Below are positions 24,516 through 30,964 of a DNA stretch of 64,000 bases, piece by piece. The translations under genes were made by a program, and so were the position numbers. How positions within the stretch are numbered: the first letter of the stretch is position 1; each line of letters begins with the position of its first letter. Under the pieces are notes generated by a model. It made no database searches and had not been told where the DNA came from. It saw nothing but the letters and a program-made list of their open reading frames with translations. Origin of the DNA: an uncultured bacterium. Its GTDB lineage: Bacteria; Bacillota_I; Bacilli_A; RFN20; CAG-826. The stretch is from assembly GCA_949290395.1 (NCBI GenBank), contig CASERQ010000001.1:124001-188000 (forward strand), in the 5' to 3' direction.

Positions 24516-25379
24516 TTAAAGAATTTTACTTAATGCTACTGCTAAGATTCCAGGACCAACGTGAGTTGAAATGGATAAAGAGAGTGCATCAGCTTTAACT
24601 TTTTCAGGATCTAAATTGAAACGAGCAACAAATTCTTTTCTGAATTCAAGAGCTTCTTCTAGGTTGTGTGAATAAGCAACATCAAACATTAAATTTTCTC
24701 TTGGGACATCTTTGAATTTTGTATTTAAATCGTTTTCGATTGCTTCAAACATAATTTGTTTAGCTTTTTTAGTCCCAAGTGCCTTTTTATAAGCATCAAG
24801 TTTTTCACCAAAAATACTTAAAACAGGTTTGATGTGAAGTGCGCCACCTAAAGCAGCGCCGGCTGGAGTAACTCTTCCGCCTCTTTTAAGGTATTTTAAA
24901 GTATCAACCATAATATAAATTGAAGAATTGTGTGCTTCGCTTTCAAGAATTTTAACGATTTCTTCAGCGGTTTTTCCTTCGTTTATTAATTTAATAGCAT
25001 CATAAACAGAGTCTTTTAAAGTAACGCTAATTCTATGGTTATCAACAATAAAAACTTTACCAGGATAAGATGTAGCTAAACTTTTTGCGTTATTACATTC
25101 TTCACTAAGTCCGCTAGACATAGGAATTTGAATAACTTGATCATAAGTTTTGAGTAATTCTTCCCACATTTCAATAAGTTGACCTGGAGCAGGTTGAGAT
25201 GTTTTTACATCTGCATTGCTTTCAAGTAACTTAAAAAATTCTTCTTCTTCAAGATTCTCGCCTTGGAATCTTGTTTCTCCGTTTATAATAACTGGCATTT
25301 TAATGATATGAAGATTTAATTTTTTTATTTCTCCTAAGCTAAAGCCAGCGTTATCATCAGTAATAAGTGCAATTTTCAT
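24516..25379 (-). CDS. DegV family fatty-acid-binding protein
   Basis: A 287-residue DegV-fold protein starting at MKIALITDDNAGFS (ATG at 25377-25379 on the minus strand). A longer frame reaching 25412 adds residues lying inside the promoter and is rejected. DegV/FakB proteins bind an acyl chain and present it to the kinase FakA for phosphorylation and membrane lipid synthesis. Visible are the N-terminal TDDNAGF, TSQPAPGQ (about 82-89), the lipid-pocket SSGLS (about 113-117), and a DTLKYLKRGGRVTP segment (about 158-171) typical of the family. No fakA is adjacent, but a lone FakA-like C-terminal domain occurs at 28201. Family call firm; ligand unknown. Confidence 0.9.
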   Translation of the reverse strand: MKIALITDDNAGFSLGEIKKLNLHIIKMPVIINGETRFQGENLEEEEFFKLLESNADVKTSQPAPGQLIEMWEELLKTYDQVIQIPMSSGLSEECNNAKSLATSYPGKVFIVDNHRISVTLKDSVYDAIKLINEGKTAEEIVKILESEAHNSSIYIMVDTLKYLKRGGRVTPAGAALGGALHIKPVLSIFGEKLDAYKKALGTKKAKQIMFEAIENDLNTKFKDVPRENLMFDVAYSHNLEEALEFRKEFVARFNLDPEKVKADALSLSISTHVGPGILAVALSKIL

Positions 25380-25394
25380 GGTTCCTAACCCCCA

Positions 25395-25415
25395 TGTGTG
25401 AGAGTATATCACACA
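25395..25415. promoter_or_regulatory. Inverted repeat around the degV -10 box
   Basis: TGTGTGA (25395-25401), 7-base centre, TCACACA (25409-25415). On the minus strand the centre carries TATACT (25403-25408), a good -10 for degV with a 23-base leader. A protein bound here would block the promoter. The binding factor is unknown. Confidence 0.5.
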
Positions 25416-25430
25416 AAAAAATAAATATAA

Positions 25431-25451
25431 ATCTAGTATAAAACACTAGAT
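25431..25451. promoter_or_regulatory. Second 7-7-7 inverted repeat in the degV/macro divergent region
   Basis: ATCTAGT (25431-25437), centre ATAAAAC, ACTAGAT (25445-25451). It has the same 7-7-7 layout as the repeat at 25395 but different arms. It could serve either divergent gene. No known regulator is matched. Confidence 0.35.
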
Positions 25452-25496
25452 AGAAGAAAAAATCGTAAAAAATAGATACTCGCACTAATTTTACAA

Positions 25497-25505
25497 TGCT
25501 ATAAT
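25497..25505 (+). promoter_or_regulatory. Extended -10 promoter of the macro-domain gene
   Basis: TGC followed by TATAAT (25500-25505) is an extended -10 element, followed by AAAAGGAG at about 25516-25523 as ribosome site for ATG 25533. No good -35 is seen, as expected for an extended -10 promoter. Confidence 0.6.
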
Positions 25506-25532
25506 TTTCGAGAGCAAAAAGGAGTTATATTC

Positions 25533-26438
25533 ATGCCATTTTATTTTAAAAGAGGAGATTTAGTCGAAACTAAATGCGATGCAATCGTAAACGCTAGCAA
25601 TATCAACTTAAAAATGGTTGAGGGTGTAGGTCGTGCTATTTTTCATAAAGCTGGCGATAAAGAATTAACCAATGCTTGTAAAGCTATCGGACACTGCGAT
25701 GTTGGACACGCCGTTTTAACACCAAGTTTTAATTTAACAAGTGCTAAAGCAATAATTCACGCTGTTGGACCAATTTATATTAATGGAAAACATGGTGAAG
25801 AAGCCGCTTTAAGAAAAACATATCGTTCTGTTTTTAAAATTGCACTCGAAAATGATTTCAAGACTCTTGCTTTCCCTCTTTTAAGCGGGGAATTTAACTA
25901 TCCGTTAAGAGAATGTTATGAAATTGCTGAAAGTGAAATTCGTTTATTTTTAAAAGATCATCCTGATTTCAGAATTTACATGGTTTTATTTAAAAATTTC
26001 CCAGAGAATTTAAGTGAAGATGAACAAGTTAAACTTTCAAAATTTGTTATGAATAATTTCAAATCAACAGTGCATTCTGTAGAAGAAAAAGTAACAAACG
26101 AGGAATTTGTAAAACTTGTTAAAGAACTTCAAGCAAAAAAGAACATTAGTGATTTAGAATTGGCCTTAAATAGCAACTTAACTCCAGAGGATTTAAAATC
26201 TTTCTTAGAAGTAAAAGAAGGAACGCCATCTAAGAATGAAGTTTTTGCTTTAGCTGTCGGATTAAAAGCAAGCAAAACTGAGCTCACGAATCTTTTAAAA
26301 TCAATTAAGATGGATTCACTTAATGACGATATGACGGGTCTTGTCACTTTATTCTATTTAGAAAAAGGTATCTACGATATATATAAGATAAATAGAGCGT
26401 TATTTAATTATGGAGTTAAACCTTTAGGACTTTTATAA
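25533..26438 (+). CDS. Macro-domain protein with C-terminal helical domain
   Basis: A 301-residue protein. Residues 1-150 form a macro domain binding ADP-ribose or its derivatives: CDAIVNASN (about 14-22), VGRAIFHKAG (about 31-40), GHAVLTPSFNL (about 57-67) and LAFPLLSGEFNYPL (about 110-123). The segment usually written GVDGAIH appears as GVGRAIF. A helical linker leads to a C-terminal domain (about 185-301) with helix-turn-helix-like spacing, ending in FYLEKGIYDIYKINRALFNYG. Similar tails are fused to other macro-domain and regulatory proteins in Bacillota, as I recall. It may remove or read ADP-ribose marks, with the tail acting as a protein or DNA contact. Likely cytosolic and monocistronic. 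Confidence 0.8.
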   Translation: MPFYFKRGDLVETKCDAIVNASNINLKMVEGVGRAIFHKAGDKELTNACKAIGHCDVGHAVLTPSFNLTSAKAIIHAVGPIYINGKHGEEAALRKTYRSVFKIALENDFKTLAFPLLSGEFNYPLRECYEIAESEIRLFLKDHPDFRIYMVLFKNFPENLSEDEQVKLSKFVMNNFKSTVHSVEEKVTNEEFVKLVKELQAKKNISDLELALNSNLTPEDLKSFLEVKEGTPSKNEVFALAVGLKASKTELTNLLKSIKMDSLNDDMTGLVTLFYLEKGIYDIYKINRALFNYGVKPLGLL

Positions 26439-26470
26439 AGAAAAACTTCAAAGATATAAAGTTAATTTTT

Positions 26471-26505
26471 AAAGCAAGTCACAAAAATATGGAAACTTGC
26501 TTTTT
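26471..26505 (+). terminator. Terminator of the macro-domain gene
   Basis: AAAGCAAGT (26471-26479) and ACTTGCTTT (26495-26503) form a perfect 9-bp stem with a 15-base loop, followed by T residues, 33 bases after the stop codon. Confidence 0.82.
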
Positions 26506-26546
26506 ATACATAATAGAGATTAAGTAAGAATCGCTATAAATAGTGA

Positions 26547-26560
26547 TGAAAACGTTATAA
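26547..26560. promoter_or_regulatory. cre-like site upstream of the alcohol dehydrogenase
   Basis: TGAAAACGTTATAA matches the CcpA cre consensus TGWAANCGNTNWCA at 13 of 14 positions (A instead of C at position 13). It lies 134 bases before the adh start, upstream of the promoter. A carbon-control role for this fermentative gene is plausible but inferred. Confidence 0.45.
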
Positions 26561-26579
26561 ATAATAATAAAATCGCTAT

Positions 26580-26659
26580 TTTTTACCATATTTAGGTAAA
26601 AATTACTGCCAATTTTTTGCTGGTAGTTTATTAACAAACTAAAGACTGTTTGATAAAAT
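26580..26659 (+). promoter_or_regulatory. Promoter and inverted repeats of the alcohol dehydrogenase gene
   Basis: TTAACA (26631-26636), 17-base spacer, TAAAAT (26654-26659) with an extended TG at 26651-26652 makes a good promoter. Two inverted repeats precede it: TTTTACC/GGTAAAA (26581-26587, 26595-26601, centre 7) and ACTGCCA/TGGTAGT (26605-26611, 26621-26627, one G-T pair). A TTAACAA sequence overlaps the -35 and resembles half of a Rex site, but the other half is poor. A strong AGGAGG lies at 26683-26688. Confidence 0.55.
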
Positions 26660-26693
26660 ATTTATTGCCAAAAGGTTTTTATAGGAGGATATT

Positions 26694-27878
26694 ATGGCAA
26701 GATTTACATTACCTAGAGATATCTACTATGGAGCAGGTTCCATTGCAGAACTCAAAAATTTAAAAGGTAAAAGAGCAATCGTCGTTTGTGGCGGTCATGC
26801 TATGAAAGCAAGTGGCTTCTTAGACAAAACAGTTGCATACTTAAAAGAAGCAGGAATGGAAGTTGAAACATTTGAAGGTGTTGAACCAGATCCATCCATC
26901 GAAACAGTTATGAAAGGTGCTGAAGCAATGAGAAAATTCAACCCAGATTGGATCGTTGCTATTGGTGGTGGTTCCCCAATTGATGCTGCAAAAGCTATGT
27001 GGGCATTCTATGAACACCCAGATACAACTTTTGAAACACTTTGCACACCATTCTCATTCCCACACTTAAGAGAAAAAGCAAGATTCTGTGCTATTCCTTC
27101 AACAAGTGGTACAGCTACTGAAGTTACAGCATTCTCAGTTATCACAGACTATGCAAAAGGTATCAAATATCCATTAGCAGACTTCGAAATTACACCAGAT
27201 GTCGCTATCGTTGATCCAGATATCGTCAGAGGTTTACCAGCAAAACAAGTCGCATTCACAGGTATGGATGCTATGACACACGCTATTGAAGCTTATGTTT
27301 CTACAATGGCTACATCATTCACAGATCCATTAGCTCTCAAAGCTATCAAAATGATTAACACTTCTTTAGTTGATTCTTACAACAATCCAAATGGAAAAGG
27401 CAGAGAAGATATGCACTATGCTCAATGTTTAGCAGGTATGGCATTCTCCAATGCTTTACTTGGTATTGTCCATAGTATGGCTCACAAAACAGGTGCTGCT
27501 TTCTCAACAGGACATATTCCACACGGATGTGCTAACGCAATGTATCTCCCACACGTTATTGAATATAATGCAAATAACGAAAGAGCAAGAGATAGATATG
27601 CTCAGATCGCTCAAGAATTAGGTATTGAAGGTACTGATGCTAGAGAACAAACACAAGGTTTAATCAACAGAATCCACGAATTAAATACCTTACTCAACAT
27701 TCCACATTCAATGAAAGAATTTGGTGTTAAAGAAGATGAATTCAAAGCAAAACTTAAAGATATCGCTCATAACGCTGTCGGTGATGCTTGTACAGGAACA
27801 AACCCAAATCCAATCGATGATGCTAAGATGGCAGATCTCTTTGAATGCTGCTACTACAACAAACCATATAAATTCTAA
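26694..27878 (+). CDS. Iron-containing alcohol dehydrogenase
   Basis: A 394-residue group-III NAD(P)-dependent dehydrogenase of cytosolic fermentation, probably reducing acetaldehyde, butyraldehyde or a related aldehyde. Cofactor-binding GGGSPIDAAKAM is at about 98-109 and the family signature STSGTATEVTAFSVI at about 138-152. The metal-binding stretch contains DAMTHAIEAY (about 196), LGIVHSMAHKTGAAF (about 258-272) and GHIPHGCANAMYLP (about 276-289), giving the usual Asp and three His. Many C-ending codons and the strong AGGAGG site point to high expression. The gene is monocistronic, bounded by a good promoter and a terminator. The substrate is not certain; butanol-, lactaldehyde- and ethanol-type enzymes are alike in sequence. 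Confidence 0.93.
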   Translation: MARFTLPRDIYYGAGSIAELKNLKGKRAIVVCGGHAMKASGFLDKTVAYLKEAGMEVETFEGVEPDPSIETVMKGAEAMRKFNPDWIVAIGGGSPIDAAKAMWAFYEHPDTTFETLCTPFSFPHLREKARFCAIPSTSGTATEVTAFSVITDYAKGIKYPLADFEITPDVAIVDPDIVRGLPAKQVAFTGMDAMTHAIEAYVSTMATSFTDPLALKAIKMINTSLVDSYNNPNGKGREDMHYAQCLAGMAFSNALLGIVHSMAHKTGAAFSTGHIPHGCANAMYLPHVIEYNANNERARDRYAQIAQELGIEGTDAREQTQGLINRIHELNTLLNIPHSMKEFGVKEDEFKAKLKDIAHNAVGDACTGTNPNPIDDAKMADLFECCYYNKPYKF

Positions 27879-27896
27879 TTTTAAAGTTTGTTAATT

Positions 27897-27928
27897 AAAG
27901 GACTGGAATGAAATCCCAGTCCTTTTTT
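27897..27928 (+). terminator. Terminator of the alcohol dehydrogenase gene
   Basis: AAAGGACTGG (27897-27906), 9-base loop, CCAGTCCTTT (27916-27925), then T residues. Perfect stem, 19 bases after the stop. Confidence 0.93.
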
Positions 27929-27942
27929 ATCAATTGAAATTT

Positions 27943-28146
27943 ATGCAAAAGAAAACAGTAAAAGTTGGTAATATCGTTGAAGTTTTTAATGATGATGGCG
28001 AAAACAAAATCGCTAGAGTCTTAAATATTAATTTTCGTAATGAAGAAGTTGTTGTTATGTATTTAGACGAACTTCTCAACGATTTATATATTGATACTGT
28101 TTCTTTATTGAATTGTAAAATTTATGAAAAACGCAGCAATGACTAA
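27943..28146 (+). CDS. Small protein, unknown (67 aa)
   Basis: A 67-residue soluble protein from ATG 27943 (an in-frame TTG at 27934 is less likely). It begins MQKKTVKVGNIVEVFNDDGE and looks like a small beta-barrel of the SH3/KOW type, with alternating hydrophobic strands (KIARVLNINFRNEEVVVMYL). I do not recognise a named family. It lies between two terminators, so it is a separate unit, but no ribosome site is evident before the ATG. The 3' end forms the left arm of the following terminator. Confidence 0.6.
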   Translation: MQKKTVKVGNIVEVFNDDGENKIARVLNINFRNEEVVVMYLDELLNDLYIDTVSLLNCKIYEKRSND

Positions 28147-28176
28147 AAATAGTTGAGTTTTGCAGCGTTTTTTATT
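28129..28176 (+). terminator. Terminator of the 67-residue protein gene
   Basis: AACGCAGCAA (28130-28139) pairs with TTGCAGCGTT (28160-28169) with one A-A mismatch, and the loop can pair further (TGACTA/TAGTTG). A T-rich tail follows. The left arm lies inside the end of the coding region. Confidence 0.75.
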
Positions 28177-28200
28177 TTATGAAAGGGGTAAATATTAATT

Positions 28201-28452
28201 ATGATTGAATACAGATATGATACTCAACTTTTAATTGAAGGAAAAAATCTTAGTGAAGATGCAATAAACGATTACTTTAATAATAATTTTAAAGGCGATT
28301 GTTTACTTGCTGTTGGTGATGATACATTAATCAAAATTCATTTCCATACAAACGAACCTTGGAAGGTTCTTGAATATTGCGCTAGCTTAGGCGAAATTTA
28401 TGATATTGTCGTTGAAGATATGGACCGCCAAGCTAGAGGTTTAAAAGGATAA
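28201..28452 (+). CDS. Stand-alone FakA-like C-terminal (DAK phosphatase-type) domain
   Basis: The 83-residue protein matches the C-terminal domain of FakA/DhaK-like fatty acid kinases: YRYDTQLLIEG, GDCLLAVGDDTLIKIHFHTNEP (middle) and WKVLEYCASLGEIYDIVVEDM. In full proteins this domain follows a DAK2 (DhaL) kinase domain and is about 250-350 residues into the chain. Here it is alone with its own AAAGGGG ribosome site, and no kinase domain lies upstream or downstream. It may be a degenerate remnant or a genuine small regulatory subunit. A DegV-type FakB partner is encoded at 24516-25379. Stop TAA at 28450-28452. Confidence 0.7.
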   Translation: MIEYRYDTQLLIEGKNLSEDAINDYFNNNFKGDCLLAVGDDTLIKIHFHTNEPWKVLEYCASLGEIYDIVVEDMDRQARGLKG

Positions 28453-28466
28453 TTATTTTTAGCAAG

Positions 28467-28498
28467 TTATTTATTTACAATAAATAAAAGTTTATACT
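28467..28498 (+). promoter_or_regulatory. Promoter region of nfnAB with inverted repeat
   Basis: TTATTTATT (28467-28475) and AATAAATAA (28479-28487) are a perfect inverted repeat with a 3-base centre. TATACT at 28493-28498 is a probable -10. AAGGAGAAGG near 28511-28520 is the ribosome site. The repeat covers the spacer and could bind a regulator or be chance. Confidence 0.4.
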
Positions 28499-28522
28499 TT
28501 TGGGGTAGATAAGGAGAAGGAT

Positions 28523-29368
28523 ATGTATAAAATTGTTAGAAAACATGTATTCAATCCAACCGAAACATTACTCGAAATTGAAGCTCCTGCTGTTGCTAAA
28601 AAAGCACAACCTGGGCAATTTATCATTTTAAGAGTTGATGAGAATGGTGAAAGAATACCTTTAACCGTTGGAGGCTATGATAGAGAAAAAGGTACAGTCA
28701 CTATCATTTTCCAAATTGTTGGCGCTTCAACATACAAATTAAATCAATTAGAAGAAGGCGATTGCTTACACGATTTTGTCGGACCACTTGGTAGACCAAC
28801 TGAACTTACAGGCGAAAAAGTTTGTGTCGTTGGCGGTGGTTTAGGTACTGCAATTGCTTACCCAATTGCAAAAGCCTTCCATGATGAAGGAAAAAATGTT
28901 ACTGCAATTGCTGGTTTTAGAAATAGCGATTTAATTATTTTACATGATGAATTTTCTGCAGCTAGTGATAAATATATTGAAATGACAGACGATGGAAGTA
29001 ATGGAAACAAAGGTAACGTTGTTGTACCACTTGAAAAATTACTTTCCGAAGGTGAAAAATTCGATAAAGTCATCTGTATTGGACCAGTCATCATGATGAA
29101 GTTTGTTACAGAATGCTGCAAAAAATATAATGTTCCAGAATGTGTTTGTTCAATGAACCCAATCATGATCGATGGTACAGGTATGTGTGGTTGCTGCAGA
29201 CTCACAGTTGGTGGCGAAACAAAGTTTGCTTGTGTTGATGGTCCTGATTTCGATGCTTACAAAGTTGACTTTGATGAAGCAATGCAAAGAGGAACAATGT
29301 ATAAAGCTTTTGAAAAGAAAGCTTATGAAGAAGCAAAGTGTAATCTCTTTAAAAAGGAGGCTAAATAA
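28523..29368 (+). CDS. nfnA: NfnA-type FAD/NAD-binding subunit of ferredoxin:NADP oxidoreductase
   Basis: A 281-residue ferredoxin-NADP reductase-like protein: an FAD-binding barrel (QPGQFIILRVDENGERIPLT, about 31-50), NAD-binding Rossmann half (VVGGGLGTAIAYPIA, about 104-118), and a C-terminal [2Fe-2S] loop (GMCGCCRLTVGG ... FACVDGPDF, about 220-245). With the next gene it matches NfnAB, which couples NADH and reduced ferredoxin to NADP reduction by electron bifurcation; the same pair is also annotated as sulfide dehydrogenase or dihydroorotate-type reductase. It is 2 bases from the next gene, which uses an AAAAAGGAGG site. Cytosolic. Confidence 0.88.
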   Translation: MYKIVRKHVFNPTETLLEIEAPAVAKKAQPGQFIILRVDENGERIPLTVGGYDREKGTVTIIFQIVGASTYKLNQLEEGDCLHDFVGPLGRPTELTGEKVCVVGGGLGTAIAYPIAKAFHDEGKNVTAIAGFRNSDLIILHDEFSAASDKYIEMTDDGSNGNKGNVVVPLEKLLSEGEKFDKVICIGPVIMMKFVTECCKKYNVPECVCSMNPIMIDGTGMCGCCRLTVGGETKFACVDGPDFDAYKVDFDEAMQRGTMYKAFEKKAYEEAKCNLFKKEAK

Positions 29369-29370
29369 TT

Positions 29371-30786
29371 ATGTGGCAAGAATATAAACCAAACATGGCT
29401 CCTAAAAAGAACCCAATGCCAAGTCAAGATCCAAAAGTAAGAGCTCATAATTTTAAAGAAGTTGCTGAAGGCTACACAGCTGAAATGGCAATCGACGAAG
29501 CAAAAAGATGTTTAGGATGCCCTACAAAACCATGTGTTGCACATTGTCCTGTTAATATTAATATTCCAGATTTCATTCACGAAGTTGCTTTAGGAAATTT
29601 CGAAAAAGCTTATGAAATTATTTCTGAATCAAGTTCTTTACCAGCAGTTTGTGGTAGAGTCTGTCCTCAAGAAACTCAATGTGAAATGAAATGTACCAGA
29701 GGTCTTAGACCTGGAAGCGAACCAGTTGCTATTGGTAGACTTGAAAGATTCGTTGCTGATTGGCACAATGCAAACTTCAAAGGTGAAGTTACAAAACCAA
29801 CTCCAAACGGACACAAAGTTGCTGTCATTGGTTCAGGCCCATCTGGACTTACATGTGCTGGTGACCTTGCTAAAAAAGGTTATGATGTTACAATTTTTGA
29901 AGCATTACATTTAGCAGGTGGCGTCTTAGTTTATGGTATTCCTGAATTCAGATTACCAAAATCTATCGTTCAAAAAGAAGTCGATGGTTTAAAAGCACTT
30001 GGTGTTAAAGTTGAAACCAATATGGTTATTGGTAGAGTTATTACAATTGATGAACTCTTAAAAGAATATCATTTTGAAGCTGTCTTTATCGGAAGTGGCG
30101 CTGGCTTACCAAGATTCCTTGGAATTCCTGGTGAAAACTTAAAAGGAGTTTATTCAGCCAACGAATACCTCACAAGAACCAACTTAATGAAAGCTTATAG
30201 AGAAGATAGCGATACTCCAATTGAACACGCTAAGAATGTTGCTGTTGTTGGTGGTGGAAACGTCGCAATGGATGCTGCAAGATGTGCATTAAGACTTGGT
30301 GCTGAACACGTTTATGTTGTTTATCGTAGAAGTCTTGAAGAACTTCCTGCAAGAAAAGAAGAAGTTGAACACGCAATGGAAGAAGGCGTTGATTTCCAAA
30401 TCTTAAATAATCCTGTTGAACTTATTGGCGATCCAGAAACTGGACTTGTTTCTAAGATGAAAGTTGAAAAAATGGTTCTTGGAGAACCTGATGCAAGTGG
30501 TAGAAGAAGACCAGTTGGAACAGGTGAATTTAGAGAAATCGAAGTTGACTGTGTTATCGATGCAATTGGTACAACTCCAAACCCATTAATCAAACACACA
30601 ACAGAAGGTCTTGAAACAAATTCACACGGTTGTATTGTTGTTAAAGGTGAATCCGGATTAACTTCAAGAGATCACGTCTATGCTGGTGGTGATGCTGTTA
30701 CTGGTGCTGCAACTGTTATTCTTGCAATGGGCGCTGGGAAGCATGCTGCTAAAGCTATTGACGAAGAATTAATGGGAAAGAACTAA
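29371..30786 (+). CDS. nfnB: NfnB-type / glutamate synthase small-subunit-like flavoprotein
   Basis: A 471-residue NADPH- and FAD-binding iron-sulfur flavoprotein. The N-terminal part has two [4Fe-4S] Cys sets: CLGCPTKPCVAHCPVNINIP (about 48-67) and CGRVCPQETQCEMKC (about 93-107). FAD- and NAD-binding Rossmann motifs follow: VAVIGSGPSGLTCAGDL (about 149-165) and VAVVGGGNVAMDAAR (about 288-302), with GIPEFRLPK between. The final GGDAVTGAATVILAMGAGK is the second FAD contact. It fits NfnB or the homotetrameric gltA family; position just after the NfnA-like gene favours NfnAB. It would move electrons between NADH, NADPH and ferredoxin in fermentation. A strong terminator follows. Confidence 0.9.
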   Translation: MWQEYKPNMAPKKNPMPSQDPKVRAHNFKEVAEGYTAEMAIDEAKRCLGCPTKPCVAHCPVNINIPDFIHEVALGNFEKAYEIISESSSLPAVCGRVCPQETQCEMKCTRGLRPGSEPVAIGRLERFVADWHNANFKGEVTKPTPNGHKVAVIGSGPSGLTCAGDLAKKGYDVTIFEALHLAGGVLVYGIPEFRLPKSIVQKEVDGLKALGVKVETNMVIGRVITIDELLKEYHFEAVFIGSGAGLPRFLGIPGENLKGVYSANEYLTRTNLMKAYREDSDTPIEHAKNVAVVGGGNVAMDAARCALRLGAEHVYVVYRRSLEELPARKEEVEHAMEEGVDFQILNNPVELIGDPETGLVSKMKVEKMVLGEPDASGRRRPVGTGEFREIEVDCVIDAIGTTPNPLIKHTTEGLETNSHGCIVVKGESGLTSRDHVYAGGDAVTGAATVILAMGAGKHAAKAIDEELMGKN

Positions 30787-30807
30787 TAAAAAGAAAATAA
30801 TAAATTC

Positions 30808-30840
30808 AGAAAAGTGGCCTTTATGGGCTACTTTTCTTTT
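30808..30840 (+). terminator. Terminator of the nfnAB operon
   Basis: AGAAAAGTGGCC (30808-30819), 6-base loop, GGCTACTTTTCT (30826-30837), one G-T pair, followed by T residues. It sits 22 bases after the stop codon. Confidence 0.9.
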
Positions 30841-30964
30841 GCACAAAAAAGAATTTAATTTGGTATTATTTTAATAGTGAAATACTTCGACAAAAGTTAT
30901 GAACAAGAAAAATAGTGTGCTTTTGCAAGGTTTTTCGACATTTAATAAGGTTTAGGGACGTTTT
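30841..30964 (+). promoter_or_regulatory. Intergenic region before the SGNH lipoprotein; possible short leader ORF
   Basis: AT-rich with a possible extended -10 near 30863-30875. An ORF of 18 codons (ATG 30899 to TAG 30953-30955) ends 9 bases before the lipoprotein ATG, but it has no ribosome site, so I do not call it as a gene. TTTTGCAAGG at about 30920 resembles the dispersed TGCAAAA element. TAGGGA at 30953-30958 may act as the lipoprotein ribosome site. Confidence 0.3.

Noticed and set aside
26604-26640. Rex operator before the alcohol dehydrogenase
   Set aside because: Only one half-site (TTAACAA) is good; the other half matches poorly.
30899-30955. 18-codon ORF before the SGNH lipoprotein
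   Set aside because: No ribosome site, and its codons look like AT-rich intergenic DNA. Noted only as possible.
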